From Vanilla planifolia (Eukaryota; Streptophyta; Magnoliopsida; Asparagales; Orchidaceae): 64,000 nucleotides of DNA. Location: assembly GCA_023846275.1 (NCBI GenBank), contig CM043875.1, positions 5,840,626 to 5,904,625 of the forward strand, in the 5' to 3' direction. The first letter of the stretch is position 1, and each line of letters opens with the position of its first letter. The position numbers were made by a program, and so were the translations under genes. Shown piece after piece: positions 43,901-56,484 of the stretch. A model generated the notes under the pieces. It was not told the DNA's origin. It saw only the letters and a list, made by a program, of their open reading frames with translations, and did no database searches.

Positions 43901-45887
43901 ACAAGAAAAGAGTGATAAACAATCCTTTATGCTCTCATAAAAATTTTCTTAAGTCCAACATTCACAAATATTAGTAAATGATGCCATCATATATTCATGT
44001 AGCTTAATTTGCATTCATGGTTTAGACCTTAAGATAGGTTTTTGCATGTGTATTTTAATAATTTTTAATGAGAAAATAATTTCAAGCAATCTTTATATAC
44101 TAGTTACAATTATCTTTAGTCATAGTAAAGCAAATATTTCCCTTTTTATATAACAATTTCATGGAATAGGATCACATTTATTTTCTAAGATTTTCACAAG
44201 CAATTTACTAAGATAGTCTATCTTATCTTCTCTTAGATTTTAGTTAAATTTAATGTATGATTTCAAAGGTCATCCAATCTTGTAATATGAGTAGAGGATT
44301 ATTCCAAAGGTCAGCTTTTCTTCTCAAAGTCATGAGATCTTCTTGCTCACAATGAGGCTCCTTTCTCCTTTGTTACCAAATGATTTTCATCCTTGTATGA
44401 TTTTTAGCTCTATTGCTTATTTCTTCATAATTATTGTACTTGTATGATACGTTTCTTTGTATTTGTATGTTAAACTCTCCATCTTTGATTTCATTCATGT
44501 ATAATGTAATGATTGTCCTTGTACAATCAATCTCATATTATTACACTAGATCGTACCTTATGATACGCTTAGATCATATTGTACGTTACCAAGCCCATTC
44601 GAAACACTTGCACAGAACACTCAAGGCAATATCATATTCATGGGATAAAATATCATACCATATAACTGAACCATATTTTCATAACTTGCATCTTAATTGT
44701 CTTTATTATCAAATCATATTATATGATTAACTAATATCATATTCTATGTTATTCATAACTGATGACTCTTTCATTTCTTCTTATTTATTATATCGTATGA
44801 TCTGCAAACATCATATAATGCAATTTTTATCCAAAGCATAACTAATAATAATTAAACTTAATTTCTCAAAATTTGCAAGTGCTTATTTGGAAAAATGATA
44901 GTCTATATTAGTTAACTCAAGGGAAAGTGTAATAATAAACATGCACATAAAGCAAAGCTTAAGGTGAAGAAATTTATGAGTTTAAGTGGAATATTGTTTT
45001 GAATGTTGATTAGAAACTAGCACTTCCTTATACAACTCATGACAAATTTTAAATTATAAAATGTGACAATCTTTAAAATAACATCAAGGGACTAAAACAA
45101 TTATGAAGAGAAAATGAATAGCTCAAACAACAGGAGGACTATAACAACTCAAGGAGAAAGATATTATCATAGGAGGGAGATAAATTTAGGAATACAATCC
45201 AGTAGGTATGTATTACCAATCAAACATGGAGAAAGTGTAAGAGCTAACCAAGAAAATCAATTGGAAAAACAATTTTTGAGGTTATGACCACCACATATGA
45301 GAGATATAATAGGTCATTTTTAAGTAAATAATTGGTTAGAAAACATCACAATGCTATATGATGACAATGATATGTGATGATCATATAAGGATTGGTAGCA
45401 CTGGTATTAGATAATATTACTAGTCATTAGTGGAGAGCAAAACAAATGATCCTATTTAGAGAATGAGATAGTTCTAAAATATCCTAGAGAGAATTCTATT
45501 AAGCTTTCTTGGATTGGCATATTCTCAAATCAATTAGAGAGAAGATGAGAAATGATTATTAAGGCTATTTTAAAAGAGACTGATGGCTATAGAATAGAAG
45601 TAGACTTTCTCATGATTAGTAAGATATATGTCATAGTTAATGGCTATGAAAAAAATACTAATACTACTTATTTAAAAATGGATTAATAAATTCCATTAGA
45701 AATATAATGACTCCTAAGAATTTATCTTTTATTGATGTTTAATTAAGTAGTAAGAAAGATTGAGTAAGATTAAGTAATTATAGAGGTTGAAAGGGGTAGA
45801 AAATAAAAGAAAAGAAATGTTTTTAGAAAATTTAAGAAGATTGGGTCTTAATTATAGGAATTTAAACAAGAAAATTTTTCAATATTA
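40996..45887. other. AT-rich intergenic DNA, no gene recognised
   Basis: No coding signature. Between 42590 and 42850 short phrases of the type 'cttaag..cctaa' and 'ggtctag' recur irregularly and recall the 14-bp minisatellite at 62.9 kb, but no fixed period could be shown. At 44430-44720 'gtatgatacg' and 'gtacgtt' phrases resemble, in inverted sense, the LTR-like tract at 21.7-22.1 kb. Confidence 0.4.
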
Positions 45888-45982
45888 AATGTGGTAAGTT
45901 TCACATAAGAGAATGAAGAAAGAAAGAAATTAAGTATTTTAATTATGAAGAATTTAAACACTTTGTTAAAGAATGTCTACAA
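45888..45982 (+). pseudogene. Ty3/gypsy gag zinc-knuckle remnant
   Basis: One frame reads IKCGKFHIRE, then a stop, then KYFNYEEFKHFVKEC. This follows the spacing of the two-part gag zinc finger region (C-G-K-F-H.. then C-F-N-C-x-x-x-x-H-x-x-x-x-C) of plant gypsy elements. Two of the expected Cys codons are Tyr (TGT to TAT) and one Gly is Glu, all G-to-A changes, so metal binding is lost. Flanks are too decayed to extend the element. Confidence 0.6.
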
Positions 45983-48300
45983 AATATTACAAAATTAATT
46001 TAAGGTGATGTGGATGACAGAGAGTTTATAAATGAAGGATATTCTATAAAGATACCAAAGAGCAATAATGCAAATAAGGGGAAGGTCAAGCTTCTACTTA
46101 TTAACCTCAAATAGCTCAACCTTAATTCGTGTGACTAATTAGAATGAACCTTCATCATCTTCAGATGTTAGCATAGGAAATTTAAAATTCTTAAATAATC
46201 TTATTAAAGTCTTATTTTATTGTAGGAGACATTCATTCCCTTATCTCTATCACATTAGTTCTAAATATCATAACTGATAAATATTAATTAAAACTACCAC
46301 TACTTGTTACCTTAACAACTTAAAAGGAAATAAATGTGGATAGATATATCAACAAAAATCTAAAAATAAATGAAAATTTTATTTATTAATGCCATATCTA
46401 GATTTATTGATATAATATAATAATTATAGAAGTTTAAACAAGATAGTTAGAATTTGAGAACACACATGTTCCTTAAATAAGGTTCTAATTGTGATACAAA
46501 ATCCAAATTTGAATATATTTAAAACATATAAAATAAAGATCCAAGTATAAAACCCTTATTATAAGAATCCTAAGTCAATTCATAAACTACAAAGTATTAT
46601 TGTTAGTATAATAATAGGCTCCAAAATACATCATGATATAAGACAAAATCATAGAAATATACATCTCCAAAATCCTCACATCTAAACCATCTAATGGATA
46701 TGACTCTCATCTATCTCCTCATAGCCCCCACCCATCGATGTAAAGTAGAACCATAGCCTATGAAATAAGTATAAGTGAAATTTTTAAAAATCTCAACAGA
46801 TAAATCAATAATGTAACAAAGTAAAATTTTGAAAAATGAGAACAAAATTATCATTTGAGAAGTCACATAATAACAAATATCCTTGTAAAAGAATAAAACA
46901 TGTACTCAAAAAATGTTTTCATATTTACTAAATTATTTTAAATTTATATATATTTTATTTTTAAATGTATTTTTTTACTTTTGGGTCATCATCCTTGTTA
47001 TCTCATACCATATTCAAATGACCTCTATCAATAGGAATAAATAAAATTGACATTCATTTACATGGTATGAGGTTCTATACTAATACCTCGATACCTTACA
47101 CAAAGTAGTAATTCTAAATATTATATCATTCATAAAGTTCTAAGATCCCAAACTAATGTCTCAGTCATTTTAAACATATAATTAAATAGTATTAATGAAT
47201 ATCCAATAAGGTTTTATCATAACCATGGAATCAAATTCTATAAAGGCATGGTTTGAGACAAATACTTAGCCACCTTACACAAGATTTTGGTGACTATCTT
47301 AATAATATTCATTAGTCAAATAATAATGTCTCTAAAAAGTCAATTTTCATTTTATATTTCATTCCTTAAGTTATAATTTGGACTCATATACCATGTCATA
47401 AACAAAAAAATATCTTATTCTTTTTTCTAATATATAACCAAATTCTATTTTATAGCATAATTTTATGTATAAACATTCATTACTATTTAAGCCATGTAAA
47501 TAAAATATCTCATTAAAATAAAAAATCATATGCTAATAAAATACTGACAATCTCAGGATATTCATGCATATATCAAAGTAAATAAAATTAAATAACTAAT
47601 AAAATATCTCAATAATAAAATAAATTATGTATTAATTTACTATTATATTTATATCATAATTATCAAATTTATCTATTTGATTTTAATGAGAATATTTCTT
47701 TTCTAATTTACCCTTTTTGTTGACTTCCTATATAGTTAAATTATATAAAACTCTATTATGATCTATTCACATTTTTTTTAAATTTGTGAAATAACAATAA
47801 TTATAAAAATTCTAAAATTTCAAAGCTCTCTTCCTACTAGCCATACTTATATGTTAGAATTCACATATTATACAATGGTCACGTAACATATATGAGAACA
47901 ATAATCTCTAATCTATTTTCTTTAAATTTCAATTTTTTCATCGTAGTAAAAATAAAATTAATATTTTTAAGAATTTAAAAAATAAAATCAAGCCAAAAAT
48001 ATCAATATCAATGTATGGCATTAAAGTTTAACCAAATAAATAAAATAATAGATCATTTCTATTGAATGCATTCTCTTCATTTTACTAGAGGATGGAATCC
48101 ATTCATAGCAAAGAGAAGGTTAAAATAAATCAATAGAATTTTTAATGACATGGCTTGTGTTAAAGTTAAGAGAGTATCTTTAGCTATTTTGGTATTAAAT
48201 GTTGACATAGATTTTTAATAGGAACCTTACCACTATATTCATTTTGGAGAGAGACTTGTTTGAGAAATTTCCTAAAAAAATTTGTAGATACTTCAAAAAT
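45983..48300. other. Decayed AT-rich DNA, probably retroelement-derived, no gene recognised
   Basis: Phrases such as 'gatacct(t)acacaa' and 'ccaccttacacaag' recur at 47090 and 47260. A C-rich patch 'agcccccacccatcg' at 46723 stands out. No open frame or terminal repeat could be supported. Confidence 0.4.
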
Positions 48301-49200
48301 GATTTATCTCATTTTAAGTAAGAGAGAAAATAATAGATGATTTAGCTAGTTTGTTTCAAAATAACCCATCAATTATAGATTACGAACATAAATGCACGAC
48401 ATCACCCAGGCATACTCCAAATAAAATAAGTACTGAGGAGCAATGGTTCTTCGTATTTTGTTAAGGGCTAAGAAATGTAATCAAATCCATTCTTGTTACT
48501 TTTTGTCATTTAGGTTTTATGGAATTAATGGAAAATGCAAGGTTAATTGAACATGATTTATTTGCATTAAAATCTCAAAAAAAAAATTCAAGAAAAAAAA
48601 GAAGAATCATTAGGAGTTATGAGTGCCATTTCTTTCAAGAAATGTAGAGGCAAAGATTTTTGAAACCTAGTTTCAATAAATCAGATTTTGTAGCTAACAA
48701 TAGTAGGTTAGAGGTGGAATTCATTGGAAAAACACCACAATGTTAAGAATGTAGAAAATTTCATAGAAAAACTTACTACTTTAGTTGTGGAGATCCAATG
48801 AGATGTTTTACTTACTGAGAATTAATTTACATGGCTAAAGTTTGTCCTGGTGTTGAAGTTATATTAGAGATAACTTCAATACCTCCAAACTTTTTTAAAA
48901 GTGGTAGTAGGAAAAGACAGAGGTGTTTTTTCTATTATTATGTCAAAAAGATTTGGGAGAGGTGGCCAACTTAGAGTTTATGTTATATCTTAGTAGAATG
49001 CTCTTCATTTTATTAATATGATTTAGATATTTTATTTTCTAGTATTTACATATTACAATGTTATCTGATTATAAAGTATCTCACTCTTCCATTTCTCATC
49101 ATGTATTTGATACAATATTTGTAACACCAAAACAATTGAAAACTCATTATTAGTTATTAAATTATTTGGTAAAAATAAAGTTAGAGTTATTAAGTGCATG
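48300..49200 (+). pseudogene. Ty3/gypsy gag zinc-knuckle and protease remnant
   Basis: At 48735-48860 one frame reads PQC, a stop, ECRKFHRKTYYFSCGDPMRCF and, after a further stop, MAKVCPG, which follows the layout of the gypsy gag zinc finger. About 200 bp on, at 49060-49090, SDYKVSHSSISHH sits at the place of the retropepsin active-site D-S-G-A-T/S-H-S-F-I-S. Between them lies a stretch resembling the G-R-V-Y-A-type segment that precedes protease. Stops and frameshifts abound, so this is a dead element. The RT at 51.5 kb is probably its continuation. Confidence 0.7.
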
Positions 49201-51400
49201 CAAGGGGATGCTAAAATTTAAGAAAACTAAATTTCTATTTAGTTAATAGTTTTACTCTCTCATCTTATGGTGTCATAAATATATATCATGTGATATAATA
49301 CTAGTGAGATAATAATTCCAGTAAATAAATCTACTATTATAACTAATATAATTAATATCAATACAACATGAAAAAACATATGTTGTGATATAATACTAAT
49401 GAGATAATAATCACAATAGATGAATCTATCATAGTAACAAATATAATTAATACCAATGCAACATGAAAAAAAACATAACTCTATAATATATACCAATAAA
49501 AATGATATATTAGATAAATAAAGAGCATCATGTAAAATTGTAATCATATAAAATATTGAAGAAACCAATAAATATAACATTTAAACTAATATCTATATGT
49601 TTCCATATTTTATAATCCATTTCTTGGAATTTTCATATCATAATAAAACAAAAGTATAATAACATAAAACATTATTAATATAAATAAATTTAAATATATG
49701 TCATGCTATAATAATAAGAATGAAAATGCTAAATAAATGTACAAGATAATACTAGTGCATTACGTCACAGCTACTCAATGTACCTACCTGAATTCAAGTT
49801 GATGTTTTCTTTCTTAACTTTTATCATCATTTGATTTTTTACAATGTCATGTGCATTCAAAGGTTAACATATGTCCTAATTTTAACATATCTAATAAATA
49901 ATTAAAATAATATAAATTCCTTTTTACTCCCTTAAATTACTGCATATATTATACTTGTATAATTATCCAAATTGTATCATAGGATCCTTCATAAAAAAAT
50001 ACTTTATACTATAACAGACATATACCAATTAGTACTATATAATACATCCAGACATATAAATCAAGTTCTAATGCACATCATATATTTAAGACCATAATAT
50101 TGTACCATATAATCTATTTTATTTCAAGCAACTCAACCTATTCATATAGTCTTATTACAAGAACATATTTGTAAGATCCTATTTTGCCTTAGTTGACTCT
50201 TATGTTCTTAATTTTCATCATTCCGTATTATACCCATATCAGACCAATCCTACCTCTCAAACTTAACCAAATGTTCTTACTTAAAATCAATAGATCACAC
50301 AAGTATAATACAAACATCATCTGATATGATTATTCAACTATTCAACAATAGCTTAATGCTCCTTGTACTAATATAATTCACAGCACTATTCTTTAGTAAA
50401 CCACCAAATAGCTTCGCCATAACTTAAAACCCAAGCTTATTATGCCTTACAATTGTGCAGATGTACTTGTACGACATGTTCCTGTGATGAACTCAATATT
50501 CTTCTCCTCTTCCACTATTAAACCTGATACTGAACAATAATATAACCAAAATTTAATTATAAAACTTACAATGTTGGCAACAACAAACTCCACAACTCTC
50601 TTCAAAAAGGTACAATAGCTCTGCTTCTTATTAGTTTTCCTTCATTAAACAAGCTCATTGGAGCAAAATTTCATACAAGCTCACTAAAAAATTTCCAAAT
50701 AATACTCTAGAAAGATGCACTAAACTCCCTTATATCTTGATTTATAGTGATTTTATTGTCAATTAAATATTTAATCACCTCCAAAATAATATGATTTGAT
50801 ATAGTTTTTGTCATTGCCATCAGACATTCGAAAGTCCCATTCTTATAAATTTTTATATGATATTTTCACAAAAAGCCCTGATACTCCATCATTTATAGAT
50901 CTATCCTCTACTAGTTTGTTTTTCTTATGTGCCAATTTTTAAAAATTTCATATATATCCACTAAAATCAAATATTTTTATATTTACAAGTCTATCTCAAA
51001 CAAAGATTTTTTTGACTTAATTGAAATTTCTATAATTGCAAATATATACTATTACAATCAACATTTCAATATTTGTAAACCTATCTTCTATCAAAATAGA
51101 TTTGACCTAAGCCAAAATTTTAAAATTATAAATATACATTTCAAACAATATAAAAAATTATAAGTATATCAAAAATTTTAAAAATTCCTAATTAATTCTC
51201 TAAATCATCCAAAAATTACAAACACATTGATGTTGAGTTCATGTTGATGAGTTTTTCTGTTAGTATTCTTAAATAATGTGTTTGATCAACTTTAAAACTA
51301 TGACTTTCTTTTTAAAATTTTATATAAGCTTTATCTTCTAAAAAATTTAACTTTATGATGTCAAAATATAGCTTATTATAATTACAAGGGTAAATTTTCA
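49201..51400. other. Possible 2-kb insertion between gypsy protease and RT
   Basis: Protease and RT of gypsy elements are normally a few hundred bp apart, but here about 2.3 kb separates them. The interval shows no pol homology. It contains a 95-bp tandem repeat at its start (49290-49480). Insertion borders and any target-site duplication were not identified. Confidence 0.4.
49290..49480. repeat. 95-bp tandem duplication
   Basis: Two units start 'gtgatataatacta(g/a)tgagataata' at 49290 and 49385, and both end with '(c/t)aacatgaaaaaa' and 'acata'. They differ at several positions. A 106-codon minus-strand frame crosses both units and is judged fortuitous. Confidence 0.85.
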
Positions 51401-52230
51401 AAGTTATCATTTACTAACCATTGTACAAAAGAAAGCTGTTACAAGGGTCCTTATTATATTAGCTATTATAGTTTAAAAGTTTAGAAACTCATAGGAAGTG
51501 TTTATGATTGATGAATTTTTGGATGTTTTCCAAGAAAATTTCTTAGACTTTCCCCTAATAAGGAGATTAAATATGACATTTAGTTTATTGGATAAAAGTT
51601 TCATTCAACCCAATGAATCTTTATAAGAAAGATTAATATTATTTATAAAGAAGAAAAATATAGTCTTAGAATGTATATTAAGGAAAATGATTTATTTGAT
51701 TAGTTATAAAAAGCTATAGCCTTTTCAAAAATAGATTTAAGTTTAAGTTATCACCAATTGAAAGTAAAAGCAAATGACATCTAAGATAGCTTTTAGAACT
51801 TATTATAAACATTATGAATTCTTAGTCACTATTTAGATTAATAAATTCAACTATCACTTTTATGGATCTCATGAATAGAATGTGTACAAAGTATTTTAAT
51901 CAATTTGTGATAATATTTATTAATGAATCGTAGTATGTTCAAAGAGCATTAAAGACCAAGTTAATCACTTTTATATTATTCTAGAAACATTAAGAGAACA
52001 TTATTAGTATTCTAAATTTTCAAAACTGAGTTTTTGTTCATAAGTAGTATTTTTTGTACATGTTATTAGTCTAAGGAAGATTTTTGTGGATATCCCAAAA
52101 ATTTAAGTTATTATGAATTGACGTAAACCTAACAATATATTTGAAATTAAAAAAATATTAAGTTTAATAAGATATTATTAAAAAATTCATAAAGGTTTCT
52201 CTCATAAAACAATGCTAACTCAAAAAAAAA
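51400..52230 (+). pseudogene. Ty3/gypsy reverse transcriptase remnant
   Basis: EFLDVFQENFLDFP (about 51513-51555) matches the segment that precedes gypsy RT. Next come a decayed KKK segment, then DLFD and FSKIDL (about 51690-51735), YHQLKV, IAFRT.Y.HYEFLV, and, after a frameshift, TFMDLMNRM.. leading to FVIIFINES at 51904-51930. The palm motif F/Y-I-D-D is changed to FINE, so the catalytic Asp pair is lost. After this, HVIS..IFVD and a K..S.IRYY-like patch represent the RT C-terminal and connection part. About 40 residues between the KKK and DLFD landmarks appear deleted. RNase H and integrase are missing, because the sequence runs into an LTR-like repeat at 52.25 kb. Confidence 0.85.
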
Positions 52231-52257
52231 TTTGAATAAGATTCTTCTTAAAGAAAG

Positions 52258-52605
52258 TTTGTCTTTATTGTTTCATTTTTGTGATAGTTTAGCTTACTTA
52301 TCTTTTGACAAAAGATTTATATTAATTATTTTATTTTTGTTTGACTTTTTTATTAAAAAAAGTGAGCATAGGCTTGAATTTGAGTCAAACAACCTAAAAA
52401 TCATTGACATACATTTTAATCCTTATTTATTTTTTATTTCATAATTTTTATAAAAAAATATTATTAAAAATAAATTAATATGTTTTAAAATGAAATTAAA
52501 ATTTGCACAAAATTACCATTAGAGATTTTCTCAATCCTATTAATAATTTTTTAAAAATATTTTTTAAGAAATTTTAATTTTTAATCTTAGTAATTCACCA
52601 CTTCC
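52258..52605 (+). repeat. LTR-like repeat family 2, copy 1
   Basis: This segment aligns by eye in the same orientation with 61117-61475. Shared marks are 'ttgtgatagttta', '(t)ttgactttttt/ttgtcc..', 'taggcttg..ttgagtcaaa', 'attt(c)ataatttttataaaaa' and 'taaaatttacacaaaatcac/tacc'. It also lacks coding capacity. The 'gg(t)ggactt/gcataggcttg' signature suggests an LTR. Its junction with the RT remnant at 52.25 kb implies insertion into, or deletion of, the older gypsy element. Confidence 0.7.
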
Positions 52606-54340
52606 CTCCTTCCCTCACTACTCTTGGTGGACCACACTTCATGTTTTACTTTAGTTTCTTTATCCCACTAAAGTATCAAAGTTTTGTACACTTGTAAAGA
52701 GAAACTTTTGTCTTTGTCCTAGTACCTTTTATTATTATTATTCTAAGTCTATTTATTTTTTTAGAAAAATATATTCATGAGCTCTGGGTCTTTTCAAAAT
52801 TATTGAAAAACTAATTATTAATGCTTATGTTGTAGAGTTGTCTCTTGGCATATTTATGCATAATGTCATTAATATTGAAAATTTAATGTCATAAAGGTGA
52901 TTTAGATGATATTTTTGTAAGTTAATTCTTTTATAGGTGTTTCAATTGATGCAATGTATTCTCTACCTTTTGGTGAGAACATTGATCTTAACTTTCAAAG
53001 CTCAGGAGTTCGTTAAACTTGCATTGATAGTTCCAAAAAATCAAGATATCTATTCTTCATTTGTAAAGTCAAAATGAAGCATAAAATTGTATTCAAGCTC
53101 AAAATTCATGCTTAAAATAAAAAAGACCCAAAAATGGCCCAATGGTCCTATTACCATTGATTCTACGTTTAGCCCGACTTGACCAAACAATTGATCCATA
53201 TCATATTTGGTCAAAGTAGATCGATTATCGGGACTCCAGTGTCCGATCCAAATTGTGGGCTCATGCAACCCATGAATACACTTAGATCGAACACATTGCA
53301 TTGACCCATAAGACTTACATGACAGACACATAGTTCTCACGACCTACAAATGAACCCTAATTCGTCAACATCTCATTGGTCAATTAATCCACCCCATAAT
53401 AGATCAGCCCAGATCAAGCCTATGACATCACTGATGCTACACATACCTACCAACTCAATATATAACACGTCAGCTTGAGTTTGACCCATGACAAATTGAC
53501 TCGAATCGAACTTATGACACTAACAATGCTATGCTAACCTCAATACAACCCACGACAACCCATTCAAACATAACTAGTAGGGAACCAAAACACAACTTTT
53601 TAGAAATTTGTTTGGAATAGCTTTAACCATATCTTTTTAGAACATAGACTTTTGAAATTGAAACATCAACTTTTTAGAATTTTGTTTGACAATAACTTTT
53701 AACTACAAATTTGTAACTGCTTTTTCTTTTTTTATTTTTTATTTTTTTTGTGCTAAGGTCATCTATAAAAAGGGAGGCCAACCCTTTAAAAAATGATTTG
53801 GATGAATAACATTTCAACTATTATTTGCATCTTGATGAACTATAAGGTTTATCATAATTAGAACTCTAACTACTGATTTATCAAGGCTTCAATATTAGGT
53901 GGAGGGGTGATAGCCCCAAGAGGTAAGACATCATGCTAGTTTACCTATGACTCAATGACATTACCTTTTTTCTATCATTACATAACGGTTCCTTTGATCT
54001 TGTCATTTTTTTTCACTTTATTGATTCCCTTTTACTTCATCGTTTTCCTTCACTACGAAATTCTCCTCTCATTTCATAACTTAAAATTTACTTGAATTGT
54101 CAACTTCTACCAATTATTGACTTTCTTACTCTTTTAAATTTAGTTTCATAAGTATTTTTTATTGTCTTTACATGTAAGTTACTACATTACTCTCATTATT
54201 TACAAAGCTTAATAAAGACTTTCAGTGCTTTCATTCTATACTAGTGTGACCTTTATTTTATTCTTTTCTTTAATATGATATCAGTTTATCAAATCCCTTT
54301 TTAAATACCCCATCTTTGTGTCATTGTAGAGGTTGTAGGC
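52606..54340. other. Intergenic DNA with a GC-richer block at 53.06-53.58 kb
   Basis: No gene recognised. The block at about 53060-53580 is clearly less AT-rich and repeats short phrases such as 'gacccat(g/a)ac', 'acttgacc' and 'gatcgaac'. Such phrase-repetitive blocks also occur near 2.9 kb, 17.7 kb, 33.4 kb and 58.5 kb. A 96-codon minus-strand frame (53050-53340) resembles no family and its GC comes from the repeated phrases. Confidence 0.45.
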
Positions 54341-54390
54341 TCTCCTCTCTTCTTCTTTTTCTCTCTTTCTCTTCTCTCTCTCTCTCCTAT
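54341..54390. repeat. Pyrimidine (CT)-rich microsatellite
   Basis: An almost uninterrupted run of CT and TTC units is followed by ordinary AT-rich DNA. Confidence 0.9.
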
Positions 54391-54756
54391 GACTCTTCTT
54401 TATATACACTCTCCTAATCACCTCTCATGTTAATCGACTTCCCATGAGGTAGTAACATAATGATAATTATTAAAATACTCTCAATAATTGCTTGAATTAC
54501 ATTTGTCTTTTTCTTAAAACACTTATAATTACTTCATTTAGATTACCAAAACTTACAAATTACTAATATAATAAAATTTTAAACAATAATATCAATATTT
54601 ATAAAAATAAACTTTATTGTATTAAAATACTCATAATTACATTCATATTAGCTATATCTTAAGATTTACAATGCTCTTTATGAAGTAAAATGTTGTGATG
54701 TTACAATCTCCTCAACCTTGCTCTAAAGACCAAAGAGGGAGGGAGCAACCATCAGG

Positions 54757-55515
54757 TGATCTCTCTGAAAGAAATTATTGAATAAGTTTTCTTGAGAGGC
54801 TTATAGGTAGAGGAATACAATGATAAATAATCTCACATCGATTACAAGAGAAAAGATCTTGAGCTTTGTAAGTAAAGCCATCAGCCTTTAAATGATGAAG
54901 GCCTTTTGGTGGTGCCTTTATATAGGATCCTATGAGAACTCTATGGTTAAGTATGCTTAGATTAGAATAGTTTTAGGATGGGTGACTAAGAAGAAACAAT
55001 CTCTTAAATAAGGACAAACCCTGATTAGATCAAACAAATACCTTACTAAGAAAGTTAAGATGTTATAATATAATATCATAATAGTAATTTTTTTAGTTTG
55101 ATGTGGTTTGAAGATAAACTAAATAGACATTAATGGCATATAACACTTAAAACTAAAGAGAGTAAGAAATGATCATCAAGTGACGTCCCAAAAAGAATCA
55201 TCAAACAAAGAAGGATCTTGATAAGCTTCTAAGTGGAATGATATAAAGATAAATAGTCTCACATTAACTATATGAGAGAAGATTCTAAGCTTTATAAGTA
55301 AAATCATAAGTCTTAACATAATGAGATATATTTTAGGGACAAACTTATAAAGAAACTCTTGAGAATTCTAGTGTTAAACATGCTTTGGTTAGAATAGTAT
55401 TGAGATAGATGACCAAGGAAAAAACCTCCTATGTAAGATAAAATATGGTTAGATTGAGAAAATACTTGTAACAATTGAGGGTTATTACAGTACACCACCA
55501 AGAAGATTATAATGT
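54757..55515 (+). mobile_element. Cassandra-like TRIM retrotransposon with two 5S-bearing LTRs
   Basis: Two direct copies, about 54757-55075 and 55181-55515, flank about 105 bp, a size plan that fits Cassandra (LTRs of about 240-350 bp, total roughly 0.6-0.9 kb). Each copy has 'tctcacat..' plus 'agctttgtaagtaaa/agctttataagtaaa', then a 5S rRNA-like segment. In LTR 1 this is 54925-54986: ggatcc, agaactc, gttaag.atgctta and ggatgggtgac. In LTR 2 it is 55362-55413 and weaker. The second copy begins TGACGTCCC. Nothing is coded, as usual for TRIMs. The LTRs are well diverged, so the insertion is old. Exact borders and target-site duplication were not determined. Confidence 0.72.
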
Positions 55516-55928
55516 TATAGATTTTGTAAATATGTATCATAAGTTAAGATGGTTGGTTGGTACATTAAGAAGAAAAGATGTCAAATTTTAAAGGAATTTT
55601 AATAACTTTGTGAGACTTGTTTGAAAATACTTTTTATTATGTTATGAATACAAAATTGATGAATTTTGGGAAGAAAAGAGATTCTTGAACACTTATGAAA
55701 GTATTATATATAAAAGATAAGTATTTTTTAATAAATGTGTTGAACCTTCTACATGCAATAAAAAGAAGAGAAAAAAAAAAGAAAGACCATAAAATAGACC
55801 TTTTGGAATGAGTAGGTAGATAAAATGAATAACTATAATATAAGTATGTTAATTATTAATTACCTTCAAATACTAATATAAAATAAACTATGATGTGATA
55901 TAAGCATATTATATAACATATTAGTATG

Positions 55929-55988
55929 ATATATATATATATATATATATATCTATATATATTGGTGTGTGTGTGTGTGTGTGTGTGT
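55929..55988. repeat. Compound (AT)n-(TG)n microsatellite
   Basis: An AT run with one C interruption (55929-55962) is followed by about 12 TG units (55964-55988). Near-copies of TG continue to about 56000. Confidence 0.95.
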
Positions 55989-56436
55989 ATGTAAATGTGT
56001 GTTATGGTATCAAAATATAAGATTAGATGATGAATGAATGAAATGAAAAAAAGAAAGAAAGAGAAAGATTGGTTGAATAAGCTCATTAGTGCTTCATGCA
56101 AGGTTATGTTAAGTAGTGATTTTTTGATAGAAATGGCATATGATATCATTTCTTCTATTTTGAGTATTTAGTTTTAGAAAACAAAAAGTAGAGATCCATT
56201 TCTGTTAATACTAATGTATAAGATAATTATGGTGAGAAAGATGACTTATATGGTTTGACAAGCTACTGATGTAGCTCTTAAGTTATGATTAAAATCACAA
56301 AGATATGATATGATAAAAAATGCCATGGATATAGGATAGTTGTCATACAGAAAAATGAAGACTGTAATAAAGAAATGAAAAATATGAAAATATGAAAAAC
56401 AATATGAATTTAAAAGTAAGAAAAGAAAGAGATAAT

Positions 56437-56484
56437 ATTAGTATTATATATTATTAGTATTATATACTATTAGTATTATATGAT
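56437..56484. repeat. 16-bp tandem repeat, three units
   Basis: ATTAGTATTATATATT, ATTAGTATTATATACT and ATTAGTATTATATGAT follow one another directly, differing only in the last three bases. Confidence 0.92.

Noticed and set aside
49260..49580. 106-codon minus-strand hydrophobic frame
   Set aside because: It spans a 95-bp tandem repeat in AT-rich DNA. Its Ile/Leu/Tyr bias comes from base composition.
54925..54986. A 5S rRNA gene
   Set aside because: Only part of the 5S sequence is present, it is diverged, and it lies in both direct repeats of a TRIM-like element, so it is element-borne and not a functional 5S gene.
55856..56149. 97-codon minus-strand frame
   Set aside because: Largely a translation of the TA/TG microsatellite (His-Thr and Tyr-Ile repeats).
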